The notes under the pieces were generated by a model, which was not told where the DNA came from, did no database searches, and saw only the letters and a list, made by a program, of their open reading frames with translations. Shown here piece by piece: positions 25,754 through 34,918 of a stretch of 64,000 bases of DNA. Source of the DNA: Prevotella sp. (GTDB lineage Bacteria; Bacteroidota; Bacteroidia; Bacteroidales; Bacteroidaceae); the NCBI GenBank assembly GCA_017428055.1, contig JAFRRN010000001.1:1-64000 (forward strand). Reading direction: 5' to 3'. The position numbers and the translations under genes are program-made. Each line of letters begins with the position of its first letter. Positions within the stretch are counted from its first letter, which is position 1.

Positions 25754-27673
25754 CTATTTGGAATATCTCATGAGTTCTTCCTTCGTGAATGTACCCTTCT
25801 TGAATAAGAGGAGCGTCTTCAGCGTCAGATTGTCCTTTGCCGTGGCGATGGCGTTGATGGTCTTTGCCTCGTCGGAGACGGGATGCAAGCCGTTGGTGGT
25901 GACAAATTGCACGTCTTCCCATCCGGATAATGGTATCATTGCCAATTCTAACTCCCCATTGTTAATAATATACGCCTTGGTTTTCTTGAGATTGATGACC
26001 CGTTGCGTGATGGGCATATTCTCTTTCTTGGGTAGTGAATAATGGCCGAGGCGCACCTGTGAGCATCCTCCCTTGGTGTTGATGACATCCTCGCGGAGCA
26101 TTCCGTCGGGCAGGGGGGTGTCTTTGAGGGTCATGGTGAACTCCTTGTCAGCCTGTGGCCATACGGTACGTGTCATGGTGCCGTTCTCAAAGCCTTGGAT
26201 GGTGTAGCGGCGTAGCGGGTCCCATTTGCCATCTTTCGTCTTCACCACATAGTTCATCGAAACCTCCCCGTTGGGACCGTCTGCCATCCACGGGAAGAGG
26301 CTGTTGTAGGCGAGGCGGTTGTATTGCTCGCTGGCGCGGAACAGTTCAGGCCAATCGCGCTCAATATTGTAGTCGCAATAGGCGCGGATTTCGGATGCGC
26401 CGCTATTGGAATAGTTGGTCAGCAAGATCTGTGGCTTGCCATACCAATGGTTGTAGACTTGGTTGGGCTGCATCTCTTTCCATGCCCCCTCGTCTTCCGT
26501 GACTTTCCAATAGTCGTCGTTCTCGGTGAGGAGCAGGGGCAGGAATGCCTTGGCGCACCAATAGACTGAGCCACGGCAGCTATATCCCTGCAACACGGGG
26601 TCGAACAAGCCAAACCATCCCGGCGTTGGGATGCCGTCTTGATAGAGGAAGTCGGGGTTCTGGAGGAACTGCAAGAGGCATCCCGAGGCGATGCGCCGCA
26701 TCCATCCGAGGTTGGCGTATGCGCCATCCACCCAGGGAAGGGGGGCGGTAGCGGCAAAACGGTATAGGTTGGAACGTCCCCACATGATCATCCGTCCGTC
26801 GCGGTCGAACATATAAGGATAGCTGGTGAACATCTCGCGATAGTTTTTCTCAAATTGTGCCGCTAATTCGGGATAGTATTTCTCGCCGAAGAACTTTGAC
26901 CACAGCTTGCCATACAACTGGTATGCCCACATCGAATAGTAGTCGTAATTGGGATTATCCCAATACCAACCATCGCCACGATAGTCGCCAATGAGCAGTT
27001 TCACGTATTTCACCAACAACTCGTCGTTGATGGGATAGCCCTTGGTCTTGAAGAATGACATCGGGAACACGTTGAAGAAACGCCAGTTCTGCGAGATGGT
27101 GGGGCCGTCGGCATAACTCTCGATCATGGAATAGAGCGAGTCGCGCACCGCTTGGGGCAGGGGATCCCACACCACGTCGCCGCAGATGAATAAGGAGATG
27201 CCCAACGCACCAAACTCCACGAGGTCCTGGCAAGGCCCGCGCTTGCCGCGATGCCCCACGAACTGCGCGCTGGTAGAGTCCACTAAGAGCGTTAGTTGGC
27301 GACGGTAATACTGTGCGAGATTGATGCCATTGATCTCAATGTTGGGGTTTTCATGGATGAGCGTCGAAGCCATGAACAGTGTCCGTGCCATCCCTTCCAA
27401 CGTGGCACCGCGCACACGGCTGGCATTGCTTTCGTCTTTGGGATAGCACACGTCGCCGAGACGTTGGAAATACATCGGGTCATCGAGGCTCTTGATGTGA
27501 CGAAATGCCCCCTCCAAGAGGTATTTGTCGGCCTCTATCCAATGTTGGCGCGTCATTCCCGTGTAGGGACTCTTTTGGTAGTCGGGGTTCAACACCTTGA
27601 ACGTGTTGTCCTGGGCATGTGACGGCATGAGCCATCCTGCCAAGAGTAATGATAAGAATAGGTACTTTTTCAT
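25754..27673 (-). CDS. DUF2264 family secreted protein
   Basis: 639 residues. The signal peptide is MKKYLFLSLLLAGWLMPSHAQ. The mature protein matches DUF2264, an alpha/alpha-toroid family thought to act on sugars: ALGISLFICGDVVWDPLP, WYWDNPNYDYYSMWAYQLYG, and GYSCRGSVYWCAKAFLPL near residue 375. Several conserved Trp, Asp and Tyr residues line the likely cavity, but the activity of the family is not established. It is alone between a REP-like block and a lipoprotein gene. Confidence 0.85.
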   Translation of the reverse strand: MKKYLFLSLLLAGWLMPSHAQDNTFKVLNPDYQKSPYTGMTRQHWIEADKYLLEGAFRHIKSLDDPMYFQRLGDVCYPKDESNASRVRGATLEGMARTLFMASTLIHENPNIEINGINLAQYYRRQLTLLVDSTSAQFVGHRGKRGPCQDLVEFGALGISLFICGDVVWDPLPQAVRDSLYSMIESYADGPTISQNWRFFNVFPMSFFKTKGYPINDELLVKYVKLLIGDYRGDGWYWDNPNYDYYSMWAYQLYGKLWSKFFGEKYYPELAAQFEKNYREMFTSYPYMFDRDGRMIMWGRSNLYRFAATAPLPWVDGAYANLGWMRRIASGCLLQFLQNPDFLYQDGIPTPGWFGLFDPVLQGYSCRGSVYWCAKAFLPLLLTENDDYWKVTEDEGAWKEMQPNQVYNHWYGKPQILLTNYSNSGASEIRAYCDYNIERDWPELFRASEQYNRLAYNSLFPWMADGPNGEVSMNYVVKTKDGKWDPLRRYTIQGFENGTMTRTVWPQADKEFTMTLKDTPLPDGMLREDVINTKGGCSQVRLGHYSLPKKENMPITQRVINLKKTKAYIINNGELELAMIPLSGWEDVQFVTTNGLHPVSDEAKTINAIATAKDNLTLKTLLLFKKGTFTKEELMRYSK

Positions 27674-27761
27674 GTTATTTTGTTAATATTATCGTCAAAA
27701 CGATGGGTTTTTGTTGATATTTCCTTATTTTTGCAACCGTAACAATTCTATATACTGTATC

Positions 27762-28151
27762 ATGAAACGAATGAAATCCTTAATGATGTCCTTGGCATTG
27801 AGCCTCCTCATGGTGGTGGCTCTCAACTCATGCCAGACCAAGCAACATGCCGTCAACCAGTTGGAAAGCTTCTCAAAGGAGCTCCGTGACAATGGCCCAA
27901 ACTATGATGTCAATGACTGGAAAGAGGCTGCCAATCGGTTCCAGAAAATCCGTAAGAACATCGACAAGCACGATTACACCGCCGCCGAGCGCAAGGAAAT
28001 TGGCGAGTTGGAGGGCAAGTGTGCCGGGTATTTTGTCTCTGGCGTGAAACAGAAACTCACTAACGGCATCCTGGGCATCGGCGGGGAGTTGAAAGGAATC
28101 CTTGAGGGAATCCTCGAATCTGTCTCTGGCTTGGGCATCTTCACAGATTGA
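27762..28151 (+). CDS. small helical lipoprotein
   Basis: 129 residues from ATG 27762; a -7-like TATTTTTG at 27726-27733 supports this start. The lipobox is LNSCQTK with Cys near residue 24. The mature part is mostly charged helix (VNQLESFSKELRDNG, AAERKEIGELEGKCAGYF) and ends in a Gly-rich, weakly hydrophobic segment (GILGIGGELKGILEGILESV) that could insert in or lie on a membrane. I recognise no family. A REP-like hairpin begins two bases after the stop. Confidence 0.75.
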   Translation: MKRMKSLMMSLALSLLMVVALNSCQTKQHAVNQLESFSKELRDNGPNYDVNDWKEAANRFQKIRKNIDKHDYTAAERKEIGELEGKCAGYFVSGVKQKLTNGILGIGGELKGILEGILESVSGLGIFTD

Positions 28152-28152
28152 A

Positions 28153-28185
28153 GTAGGGGCGGGTCAGCATATCCGCCCCTGCGAC
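28153..28185. repeat. REP-like hairpin, copy 2
   Basis: A 33-base unit starting GTAGGGGCGGGTCAGC with a GGCGG/CCGCC stem, near-identical to the unit at 25676-25702. It fills the gap between two converging genes and may act as a terminator for both. Confidence 0.65.
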
Positions 28186-28188
28186 AAT

Positions 28189-29058
28189 TCATTGGATGAG
28201 GTCGATGATGTCGTCTATGAGCTTGCCGACGCTCTCCGTGGTGGCACTGTCGGCATTCTTTCCCACTTGTTTCTTGATGAGCCTGCCCATGGAGTTGACC
28301 AACTCCTCTTGGATGTCCCTGCCCAAGTCTTCATCAGGCTCGACGGCAACGGTGTCATCTGTCACGGTGGCATCGTCCTTTTGTGTTGGCGTGTTGTCGA
28401 AACTGATGTTGGGAATGGGCAGGATGTCCTCCACCGAGGGCATGTTTTCTTTCATGTAGTTGGCAATGTCGTCCTCATTGGCGGTAAATACGTGCGAGAC
28501 GAGACCGTAGGAGACGGTGTGTGTCTTGCCCTTCATGCTGACACTGCATTTGGAGAACAGCCAGTAATCATGGTATTCCAGCATCTCATCGAGGATCTTG
28601 TCTGATAGTTGGTTGACGAAAAACTTTCCTAACACATGCACTCCCAGCCCCACGATGTTGTTCGTGTTGGCAGCTTGCTTATCCAATGCCAACACGATTT
28701 TGCCCTTGATGGCATTGGCATGTTGCTGCTTGGTGGGGTTGGTGACATAGAAAAACACCGCAAAACCCAATAGGATGATGGCGAGGAGAAACCAGCAACC
28801 TGAACGATTGGACGGCTTGTTGCCATTGTCAACAGGGTCTTCTGGCATAGTTGTCTTGGGCGGAATGTAGGGTGGGGGGGTAGAATTGTCGTTGGTGTTG
28901 AAGAGGAAGTCGCGCAGCTCGTCCACCTTCCCAGCCGTCGTCCAGTCCTCCATCCCCTCCGCCCATACGGGCGTTTCGGCGAGAATGCCTTTGTCTTTCA
29001 ACTCATAAATGGTGAAAGGCCCTTGTTGTTTCCCTTGTTCAATGATAAAGTATTTCAT
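28189..29058 (-). CDS. GYF_2 domain membrane protein
   Basis: 289 residues from ATG 29058. The first ~50 residues are a GYF_2 (DUF4339) domain: MKYFIIEQGKQQGPFTIYEL and the Trp pair in WAEGMEDWTTA. A proline-rich linker and one membrane helix (CWFLLAIILLGFAVFFYV) follow. The rest is outside or periplasmic: VKGKI-like small strands and a long acidic tail ending in a leucine/isoleucine-rich helix. GYF_2 domains bind proline-rich ligands. The C-terminal half is unassigned. Confidence 0.78.
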   Translation of the reverse strand: MKYFIIEQGKQQGPFTIYELKDKGILAETPVWAEGMEDWTTAGKVDELRDFLFNTNDNSTPPPYIPPKTTMPEDPVDNGNKPSNRSGCWFLLAIILLGFAVFFYVTNPTKQQHANAIKGKIVLALDKQAANTNNIVGLGVHVLGKFFVNQLSDKILDEMLEYHDYWLFSKCSVSMKGKTHTVSYGLVSHVFTANEDDIANYMKENMPSVEDILPIPNISFDNTPTQKDDATVTDDTVAVEPDEDLGRDIQEELVNSMGRLIKKQVGKNADSATTESVGKLIDDIIDLIQ

Positions 29059-29223
29059 GCTATCATGTTTTATTGCATGTCGGGCATAAGGAAACGCCCT
29101 GCCATGCGGCTTGTTTAGAATCGATGACAAAGATACGATAAAAGGTTGAAATATCAGCCAAATTTCACAACATTAATGCACTTTGTCATCATAAAGGGGC
29201 TTTTTTGAGGAAACCACGCCCAT

Positions 29224-29513
29224 CCCGTCAAATCATCAGATTGTCAAATTTTTGTCACAAAATGGGCGTAAATCCTTGCCACTTTTGCGAGCAAGACCAA
29301 CTTTGGACGGAATGAGGCGGTTTTTTGGATGTTTGCGTAAGGGATTGGTTATCAACATCTTACCATTTTGATTGCGTCATTAGGCGTTTTAAATGCCCCC
29401 AATTAACATTTTTTCTGATACCTCCGCACCCCGTAAATGCCCCTTCTGCGAGGGATGGATGTGGCATCCGCCGGCGACGGATGCCACACAAAAAATGTTA
29501 AATGGCTATTTTC
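29224..29513. repeat. dispersed intergenic element, copy 1
   Basis: Within the 672-base gap 29059-29730. Landmarks shared with 40341-40636 in reverse orientation are CCCGTCA, TTGTCACAAAATGGGC (29252-29267), TTAACATTTTTTCTGATACC (from 29403) and AAAAAATGTTAA (29490-29501). The last two form inverted ends of a ~100-bp core whose centre is a strong palindrome (TGTGGCATCCG and its complement) unlike the one in the other copy. No coding frame is preserved. Confidence 0.7.
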
Positions 29514-29682
29514 GAACGGAGAAACTGGTTTTTCCGAGGATTTCGGACTATACAATCATCCCAAATGATTCTATTTCACGTTTTTTCCCAGACATAATTT
29601 TGTCAGTTTTTTTTCATCAAAAAATATTTGTCAACCACAAATAAAATATGGTGAAAAGCATCATGGATTGGAATAATATGTG

Positions 29683-29690
29683 TATCTTTG
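29683..29690 (+). promoter_or_regulatory. -7 element before the FISUMP pseudogene
   Basis: TATCTTTG, about 40 bases before the original ATG at 29731. No -33 TTTG at the right distance. Confidence 0.4.
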
Positions 29691-29730
29691 TGGTTGAATC
29701 ATTGATTGAATTTATTAACTTATTACCAAT

Positions 29731-30474
29731 ATGACGATGATGAAAAACAAATTCTTTTTCATGTTCGCGGCACTATTCGTGCTGGCGGGCAACAACAGGG
29801 TGAATGCGTAAGCATACAGTTACGACGTGAACCATGATGGGCATGTGACCATCACGGATGCGATGCTGGTGATCAACCAAATCTTGGGGATTGCCAATGA
29901 GAACGACCCGGTCAACATCCCTGCCGAGGCAATCGACCTGGGATTGCCGAGTGGCATCAAGTGGGCTGCGTATAATGTCGGCGCGACCAAGCCCGAGGAC
30001 GCCGGTCTCTATTACGCCTGGGGCGACACGGAGGAGAGGGTATATTACGATTGGAACCATTATGTCCATGGCGACGGCTCGAAATCCACTATCCATGACA
30101 TCGGGAGTGACATCAGCGGTACGGAATATGACGTGGCTCATGTGCGCTGGGGCGGCAACTGGCGGATGCCGACACCCGTAGATGTTAAGGAACTGATTGA
30201 CAATTGCACATACGAGTGGACAACACAGAACGGCGTAACCGGTGCGAAGTTCACCAGCAATATCAATAGTGCCACCATCTTCCTCCCAGCCGCAGGCAAC
30301 CGTTACAGCTCATTACTTCAGGATGTAGGCACGCAAGGCCTATATTGGGAGAGCAAACAGTCTCCCAGTGACAACACCTATGCCTATCTTCTCTTTTTTG
30401 ATAGCGGTGAAGTGTCGTACAGGTATGGCTACTCCCGCTTCGCCGGATTCACCATCCGCCCTGTTACGGAGTAA
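29731..30474 (+). pseudogene. dockerin/FISUMP secreted protein with in-frame stop
   Basis: The original frame starts at ATG 29731 and encodes a 26-residue signal peptide ending NNRVNA, then a TAA at 29809-29811, then continues open in the same frame to 30474. Homologous secreted proteins would have Gln (CAA or CAG) here, so one C-to-T change explains it. After the stop comes a dockerin-like calcium repeat (DVNHDGHVTITDAM) and a FISUMP domain (DLGLPSGIKWAAYNVGAT to FAGFTIRPV). The body shows no other damage, so the break is recent or a sequencing error; an internal ATG at 29833 could only give an unsecreted product. Confidence 0.75.
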
Positions 30475-30713
30475 CAAATCCGGTGTGAATTTTGTTGTCT
30501 TTATCCCATTCATTGCTTTGTGGTCTTATTGCAAAGCAATGTTTTTTTGTGGTATTGGTTGAGGAAGATGTTGTATCACCCATTCAATATATTAAATGCC
30601 TTCGATTCCATTCAAGAGGGAGAGTACCCACATCTGTAACCAAGCCTTCGGGCTTTCTATTAAAACATAGTATCTATTATTGTTGAGGAATTACCGATAA
30701 AATCAAAAAAATG

Positions 30714-30745
30714 TTTGCATAATTTCATAATAATCAGTACCTTTG
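30714..30745 (+). promoter_or_regulatory. promoter of the cobalamin uptake operon
   Basis: TTTG (30714-30717), a 20-base spacer and TACCTTTG (30738-30745). Start predicted near 30752, so the whole riboswitch lies in the leader. Confidence 0.75.
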
Positions 30746-30752
30746 CCCCTGC

Positions 30753-30910
30753 AATTGGTTCATGCACTTGATTAAAAAGGGAATTGGGTGAGAGTCCCAG
30801 ACAGTCCCGCTGCTGTATGTAACCCTTATGCGAGGGCAAACGAGATGCCACTGACGGTTGTCGGGAAGGTGTTTACCTTCGGGTTATAAGTCAGAAGACC
30901 TGCCGTTGCG
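30753..30910 (+). ncRNA. cobalamin riboswitch
   Basis: The leader holds the ordered B12 riboswitch landmarks: AAAAGGGAATTGGGTGAGA, TCCCAGACAGTCCCGCTGCTGT, GCCACTG (30847-30853), GGGAAGG (30863-30869) and the B12 box AGTCAGAAGACCTGCC (30889-30904). A Shine-Dalgarno-like GGAGGG follows near 30928-30935, so control is probably at translation of btuB: bound cobalamin would lower uptake. The match is to the class of adenosyl- or other cobalamin sensors; the ligand form cannot be told by eye. Confidence 0.93.
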
Positions 30911-30954
30911 TTTGTTGTTTTAGGCTCCGAGGAGGGCTGTGAAACGTTTATCAG

Positions 30955-32952
30955 ATGGGAAAAGAGAAAGGTGGAAGGGTGATTTATCGCTTCATGCTTT
31001 TGTGTTTGTGTTCCATGGCCATGTCCAAAGTGGCGGCACAGGAGGACACGATTGTCGGCAAGGTGCATACCGTCGGCGAGGTGTTGGTGGAATCCCATGC
31101 CGTCAATGCCAATGTGTTGTCGTCCGCCCCTATACAATCTTTCGGCAACAGGCAGTTGCGGGAATTAGGCATCATGTCTCTTGCCGATGTAGTCAAGAGG
31201 TTCGCCGGCGCAAGTGTGCGCGACTATGGCGGCATAGGGGGGCTGAAGACGGTCTCCGTGCGCAACCTGGGCGCACACCACACCGCCGTGAGCTATGATG
31301 GCGTTGCCATTGGTAACGCACAGGCGGGGCAGATAGACATTGGAAGATATACGGCAGACAATCTCTCTCATGTCTCTTTCGCCATCGGACAGGGGGCAGA
31401 CATCATGCAGAGCGCGCGCCACTATGCCTCGGCGGGGGTACTTGACATCGAGACGCAACGCCCCCATTTCGAGAAACATCCCTATCATGTCAGTGCGAAT
31501 GTCAGGGGTGGGTCGTTTGGCATGGTCTCTCCCTCCGTCACCTATTGGCAGAGAATAGACAAGAGGACATCCTTGTCGTGCCATGGGTCATATATGCGGG
31601 CGGACGGAGTCTATCCCTTCACGCTGGAAAACGGATATGTCAAGACACGCGAGAAACGCTACAACTCCGATGTAAGCTGTTGGCAGGGAGAGGCAAACCT
31701 GTTTCACGCCTTTGCGAATGGCAATGAATGGCAGACAAAAGTTGCTTATTACCAATCGGAGAGGGGATTACCTGGGACGGTCATCCTATACAACCACGAT
31801 GCCAATGAGCGTCTTTGGGACAAAAACTTTTTCGTTCAAACGCTATACCAAGCATCTTTTTCCAAAAAATGGCGGTTGCATGGACGGATGAAATACAACT
31901 ATGCGTGGGACAAATATGAGGACACCAATTCCAAATACCAGGGCGGGAAACAGACAGACATCAACCGCCAACACGAATATTATGTGTCAGCGACATTGGG
32001 CTGGCAACCCACAAGCCACTGGTCGTTTGCCTTGGCGGAAGACGTGATAGCCAATAAACTCCACAACAATTTCGCCAGCAACATGCAACCCTTGCGGCTT
32101 ACGTCATTCACGGTGCTGTCTTCACGTTACGGAGATAGTCGATTCCAAGCAGACGGGAACTTACTCTTTACCTTTGCGCATGAACACTTGAAAAACGGCA
32201 TCGCCCCCGATGACCGCAAGCGGTTGTCGCCATCCCTGTCGCTCTCTTATCGGCTGATAGATGGCGAGACGCTCTTCGCGAGGGCGATGGCCAAGGGTAC
32301 GTTTCGGATGCCGTCGTTCAACGACCTCTATTACCAGCGGATTGGCAACAACAAGTTACAACCCGAGCGGGCAATGGAATACAATGTGGGTATGACATGG
32401 AGCCATCGTTTCGCAAAAGCCATCGATTTCCATGCCACTGCCGACCTATATTATAATAAGGTGTATGACAAGATAGTCGCCTTCCCCTCGACCTACGTAT
32501 GGAAGATGGTGAACTTCGGAGAGGTGGACATCACGGGGCTTGACGTGACGATGGGTGTAGATGTGTCCTTTTCCAAGGGAATCAATATGCAGTTGCTCGC
32601 CAACTATATGTTGCAGAACGCCATTGACAAGTTGGATCATGACCAACAAATCCCATACACACCCAAGCACTCGGGCAATGGGTCGGTGGTGGTGCATACC
32701 CCTTGGATAACCCTTGGCTACACATTGATGGCACAGGGAAAACGCTATTCCAACGTGACACATCGGTCGGAATACCGCCTGCGTCCCTTCTGTGAGCATT
32801 CCATCACGCTCTCCCATGACTTCCTTTGGCGAGGAAACAAGGTCTCATTGTCTGCGAGTATACTCAATTTGACGGATGAACAATACGAAATCGTACAATA
32901 CTATCCCATGCCAGGCCGCTCTTGGCAGGTGGGAATCAAAGTTGGCTTATAG
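30955..32952 (+). CDS. btuB: BtuB-type TonB-dependent cobalamin receptor
   Basis: 665 residues. A signal peptide ends near VAAQ (residue 29), then a plug domain with SLADVVKRFAGASVRDYGG and ISYDGVAIGNAQ-like segments, and a 22-strand barrel with many aromatic strand ends, finishing VGIKVGL. Alone the fold only says TonB receptor, but the riboswitch directly upstream and the propeller lipoprotein directly downstream make cobalamin the substrate. A second possible start at MLLCLC (residue 14) would give a tighter signal peptide. The receptor imports bound corrinoids with energy from TonB. Confidence 0.9.
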   Translation: MGKEKGGRVIYRFMLLCLCSMAMSKVAAQEDTIVGKVHTVGEVLVESHAVNANVLSSAPIQSFGNRQLRELGIMSLADVVKRFAGASVRDYGGIGGLKTVSVRNLGAHHTAVSYDGVAIGNAQAGQIDIGRYTADNLSHVSFAIGQGADIMQSARHYASAGVLDIETQRPHFEKHPYHVSANVRGGSFGMVSPSVTYWQRIDKRTSLSCHGSYMRADGVYPFTLENGYVKTREKRYNSDVSCWQGEANLFHAFANGNEWQTKVAYYQSERGLPGTVILYNHDANERLWDKNFFVQTLYQASFSKKWRLHGRMKYNYAWDKYEDTNSKYQGGKQTDINRQHEYYVSATLGWQPTSHWSFALAEDVIANKLHNNFASNMQPLRLTSFTVLSSRYGDSRFQADGNLLFTFAHEHLKNGIAPDDRKRLSPSLSLSYRLIDGETLFARAMAKGTFRMPSFNDLYYQRIGNNKLQPERAMEYNVGMTWSHRFAKAIDFHATADLYYNKVYDKIVAFPSTYVWKMVNFGEVDITGLDVTMGVDVSFSKGINMQLLANYMLQNAIDKLDHDQQIPYTPKHSGNGSVVVHTPWITLGYTLMAQGKRYSNVTHRSEYRLRPFCEHSITLSHDFLWRGNKVSLSASILNLTDEQYEIVQYYPMPGRSWQVGIKVGL

Positions 32953-32983
32953 GCTCATTCACTTAATAAACATAATAAAGAAA

Positions 32984-34084
32984 ATGAAAGTTAGAAGTGT
33001 TTTATTGTCCGCTATGTGCGGGTTGTTGGTAACAGTGGGGTTCACGTCGTGTAGCGATGATGACGAAGACATGCCTTGGAACGAAGGGGCAAAGGTCGAG
33101 TTGCCCAAGTATCGTGCGTTTGTGCTGACCGAAGGGTCGTATGGAAAGAACAATTCCCATCTCTTCTATGTCAATCCTTCGGTTGACACGGTGATGGTGA
33201 AAGACATCTACACGGAACAGAATGGACGGGGATTGGGCGACACCGCCAATGACATGCTGGTCTACGATGGTGACATCTATGTGGTGGTGAATGTCTCCAA
33301 GGTGCTTTTGCGGTTGAATGGCGCGGGAGTGGAAAAAGCTCGCTATGAGAGATTCGACCAATTGGGAGAGCCACGCTACGCCGTAGCCGCCGATGGCAAG
33401 TTGTATGTGACATGCTACGGCGGTTATGTGGCACGTTTCGATGCCAAGACATTGGCGTTTGAGGCCAGCGTACAAGTGGACGCCAACCCAGAGGAAATCG
33501 TCGTTTATGACGGTAAACTCTATTGCGTGAACTCCGGCTTTGGCTATGGCAACACAATTTCCATGATCGATGTCGCCAAGTTTGACAAGGCAGAGTCTAT
33601 CGTGACATTGCAAAACCCCTGTGGAATACAGGAGTCAGAGGGGCATTTCTATGTGCTAACCAATGGCGTGTACAACTATACAACGTACACGTATGATGAG
33701 ATGCCTTGCTGTGGGGAGTACAATCCCACCACCAAGCAGACAACCAAGATTGGCGATGCCACACGTATGATGGCGTATGGGGGCAACCTCTATTTCGTCA
33801 ATTCCACATCCCCCGACTGGGTGAACTATACAACAACCTTCAGCCAATACGACCCCGCAGCGGGAAGACCCACCACATGGACGCTGAAGAACATGCCCTC
33901 GCAACTGTCATCATCCATCATCTACATGATGGTGCGCAACCCATACGACGGCAGCTTCTACCTTGCCACCACGGATTATGTGCATGACGGCACCCTCTAT
34001 CATTTCGATGCCGACTTCTCCTATATGTCCAAGAGTTTCACCATTGCGGGCATCAACCCCAATTCCATGGTGTTCCTGAAATAA
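32984..34084 (+). CDS. BtuG-like beta-propeller surface lipoprotein
   Basis: 366 residues from ATG 32984, 31 bases past btuB. The lipobox is VGFTSCSDDDED, with an acidic surface-export-like signal after the Cys. The mature protein is a repeat of four-strand blades (YAVAADGKLYVTCYGGYVARFD, EIVVYDGKLYCVNSGFGYGN) forming a seven-blade propeller of the YncE/DUF5074 type. In Bacteroides thetaiotaomicron BtuG is such a protein, caps BtuB and binds B12 very tightly. Shared operon and riboswitch support the same role. The B12-contact residues were not checked. Confidence 0.82.
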   Translation: MKVRSVLLSAMCGLLVTVGFTSCSDDDEDMPWNEGAKVELPKYRAFVLTEGSYGKNNSHLFYVNPSVDTVMVKDIYTEQNGRGLGDTANDMLVYDGDIYVVVNVSKVLLRLNGAGVEKARYERFDQLGEPRYAVAADGKLYVTCYGGYVARFDAKTLAFEASVQVDANPEEIVVYDGKLYCVNSGFGYGNTISMIDVAKFDKAESIVTLQNPCGIQESEGHFYVLTNGVYNYTTYTYDEMPCCGEYNPTTKQTTKIGDATRMMAYGGNLYFVNSTSPDWVNYTTTFSQYDPAAGRPTTWTLKNMPSQLSSSIIYMMVRNPYDGSFYLATTDYVHDGTLYHFDADFSYMSKSFTIAGINPNSMVFLK

Positions 34085-34161
34085 AATCGAAGATGGAAAA
34101 ATGAAAGATGATGATAGGCCGCCACAGCAAGATTTATAATGTGAAAATGCCATGAGGTATA

Positions 34162-34196
34162 AAAGAGGTCACAAGCAAACCGTTTGTGACCTCTTT
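34162..34196. terminator. bidirectional terminator between B12 operon and PIN gene
   Basis: AAAGAGGTCACAA (34162-34174) pairs perfectly with TTGTGACCTCTTT (34184-34196) around a nine-base loop; A/T-rich flanks on both sides allow use by both converging transcripts. Confidence 0.8.
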
Positions 34197-34200
34197 ATGC

Positions 34201-34620
34201 TTATTCTATACCAACAGCAATCTGTGATGCAAATTCCCTTAGAGTAATGACCATGAATTTTGCACAGTCAATCTCTTTCAGAACAGAGAAATGCGAATCG
34301 TTAGTGACAATGTATTCTGCATTGGCCGCCACGGCACAATCAACAAATTTGTTGTCATCGACATCGCTTTTTATCAGTCCGAAATGGATATACACCTCCT
34401 GATAAATAGTCGTGTGCAGACGGGCAATGGCTTCCACTACATGATGTGCAATCTCGCAAGTTGTCTTCTTTGTCAAAATCTCTTCGTATTCGTCCAATAT
34501 CTCCGTGTTCACACACAGGCTGATTTTACCCCCCATCACGTCGTTCCATATTTGGTGATATGGGCTGTGTGTTGGTAATACTTGTAGAAGACAATTGGTG
34601 TCAAGAACGATGCGACGCAT
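34201..34620 (-). CDS. PIN-domain toxin of a TA pair
   Basis: 139 residues from ATG 34620. RRIVLDTNCLLQVL carries the first PIN Asp; E in NTEILDEYEEIL is the next acidic ligand; DDNKFVDCAVAANAEYIVTNDSHF gives the remaining Asp residues. This is the PIN family often annotated as putative toxin-antitoxin component, probably a ribonuclease. It overlaps the 3' end of the upstream small gene by 20 bases, the usual antitoxin-toxin order. Confidence 0.85.
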   Translation of the reverse strand: MRRIVLDTNCLLQVLPTHSPYHQIWNDVMGGKISLCVNTEILDEYEEILTKKTTCEIAHHVVEAIARLHTTIYQEVYIHFGLIKSDVDDNKFVDCAVAANAEYIVTNDSHFSVLKEIDCAKFMVITLREFASQIAVGIE

Positions 34621-34831
34621 AACGGTAAGGGGTGCGCATGTGTTCCTCACCCCATTGTTCTATGGTTTTTTCATTGATAACTCCCTCTTCCCAAAGGGCA
34701 TCAATTGCCTTTTGTGCCTTCTGCGCGAAGTAATGAGCCAACAAGTCCTTAAACTCATTCAACTCCTCTTCGGTGTTGATGTTGTTTAAGGCATTTATCA
34801 ATTCCAGATGTGCTATTTGACTATACGACAT
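34601..34831 (-). CDS. antitoxin-like partner of the PIN toxin
   Basis: 76 residues from ATG 34831, helical, with IDALWEEGVINEKTIEQWGE, the C-terminal motif seen in small partners of Bacteroidetes PIN toxins. The frame is open further upstream but that part looks like leader. It probably binds the PIN protein through its C-terminal helix; a DNA-binding fold is not evident. Confidence 0.75.
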   Translation of the reverse strand: MSYSQIAHLELINALNNINTEEELNEFKDLLAHYFAQKAQKAIDALWEEGVINEKTIEQWGEEHMRTPYRYASHRS

Positions 34832-34918
34832 TGCTGTTTCCTTTTTATTCAGTTGCAAAAATAGTAAAAAAAGGGTAATAGACGAAAGAAATGCAAGGAA
34901 AATGAAACCTATGCACAC

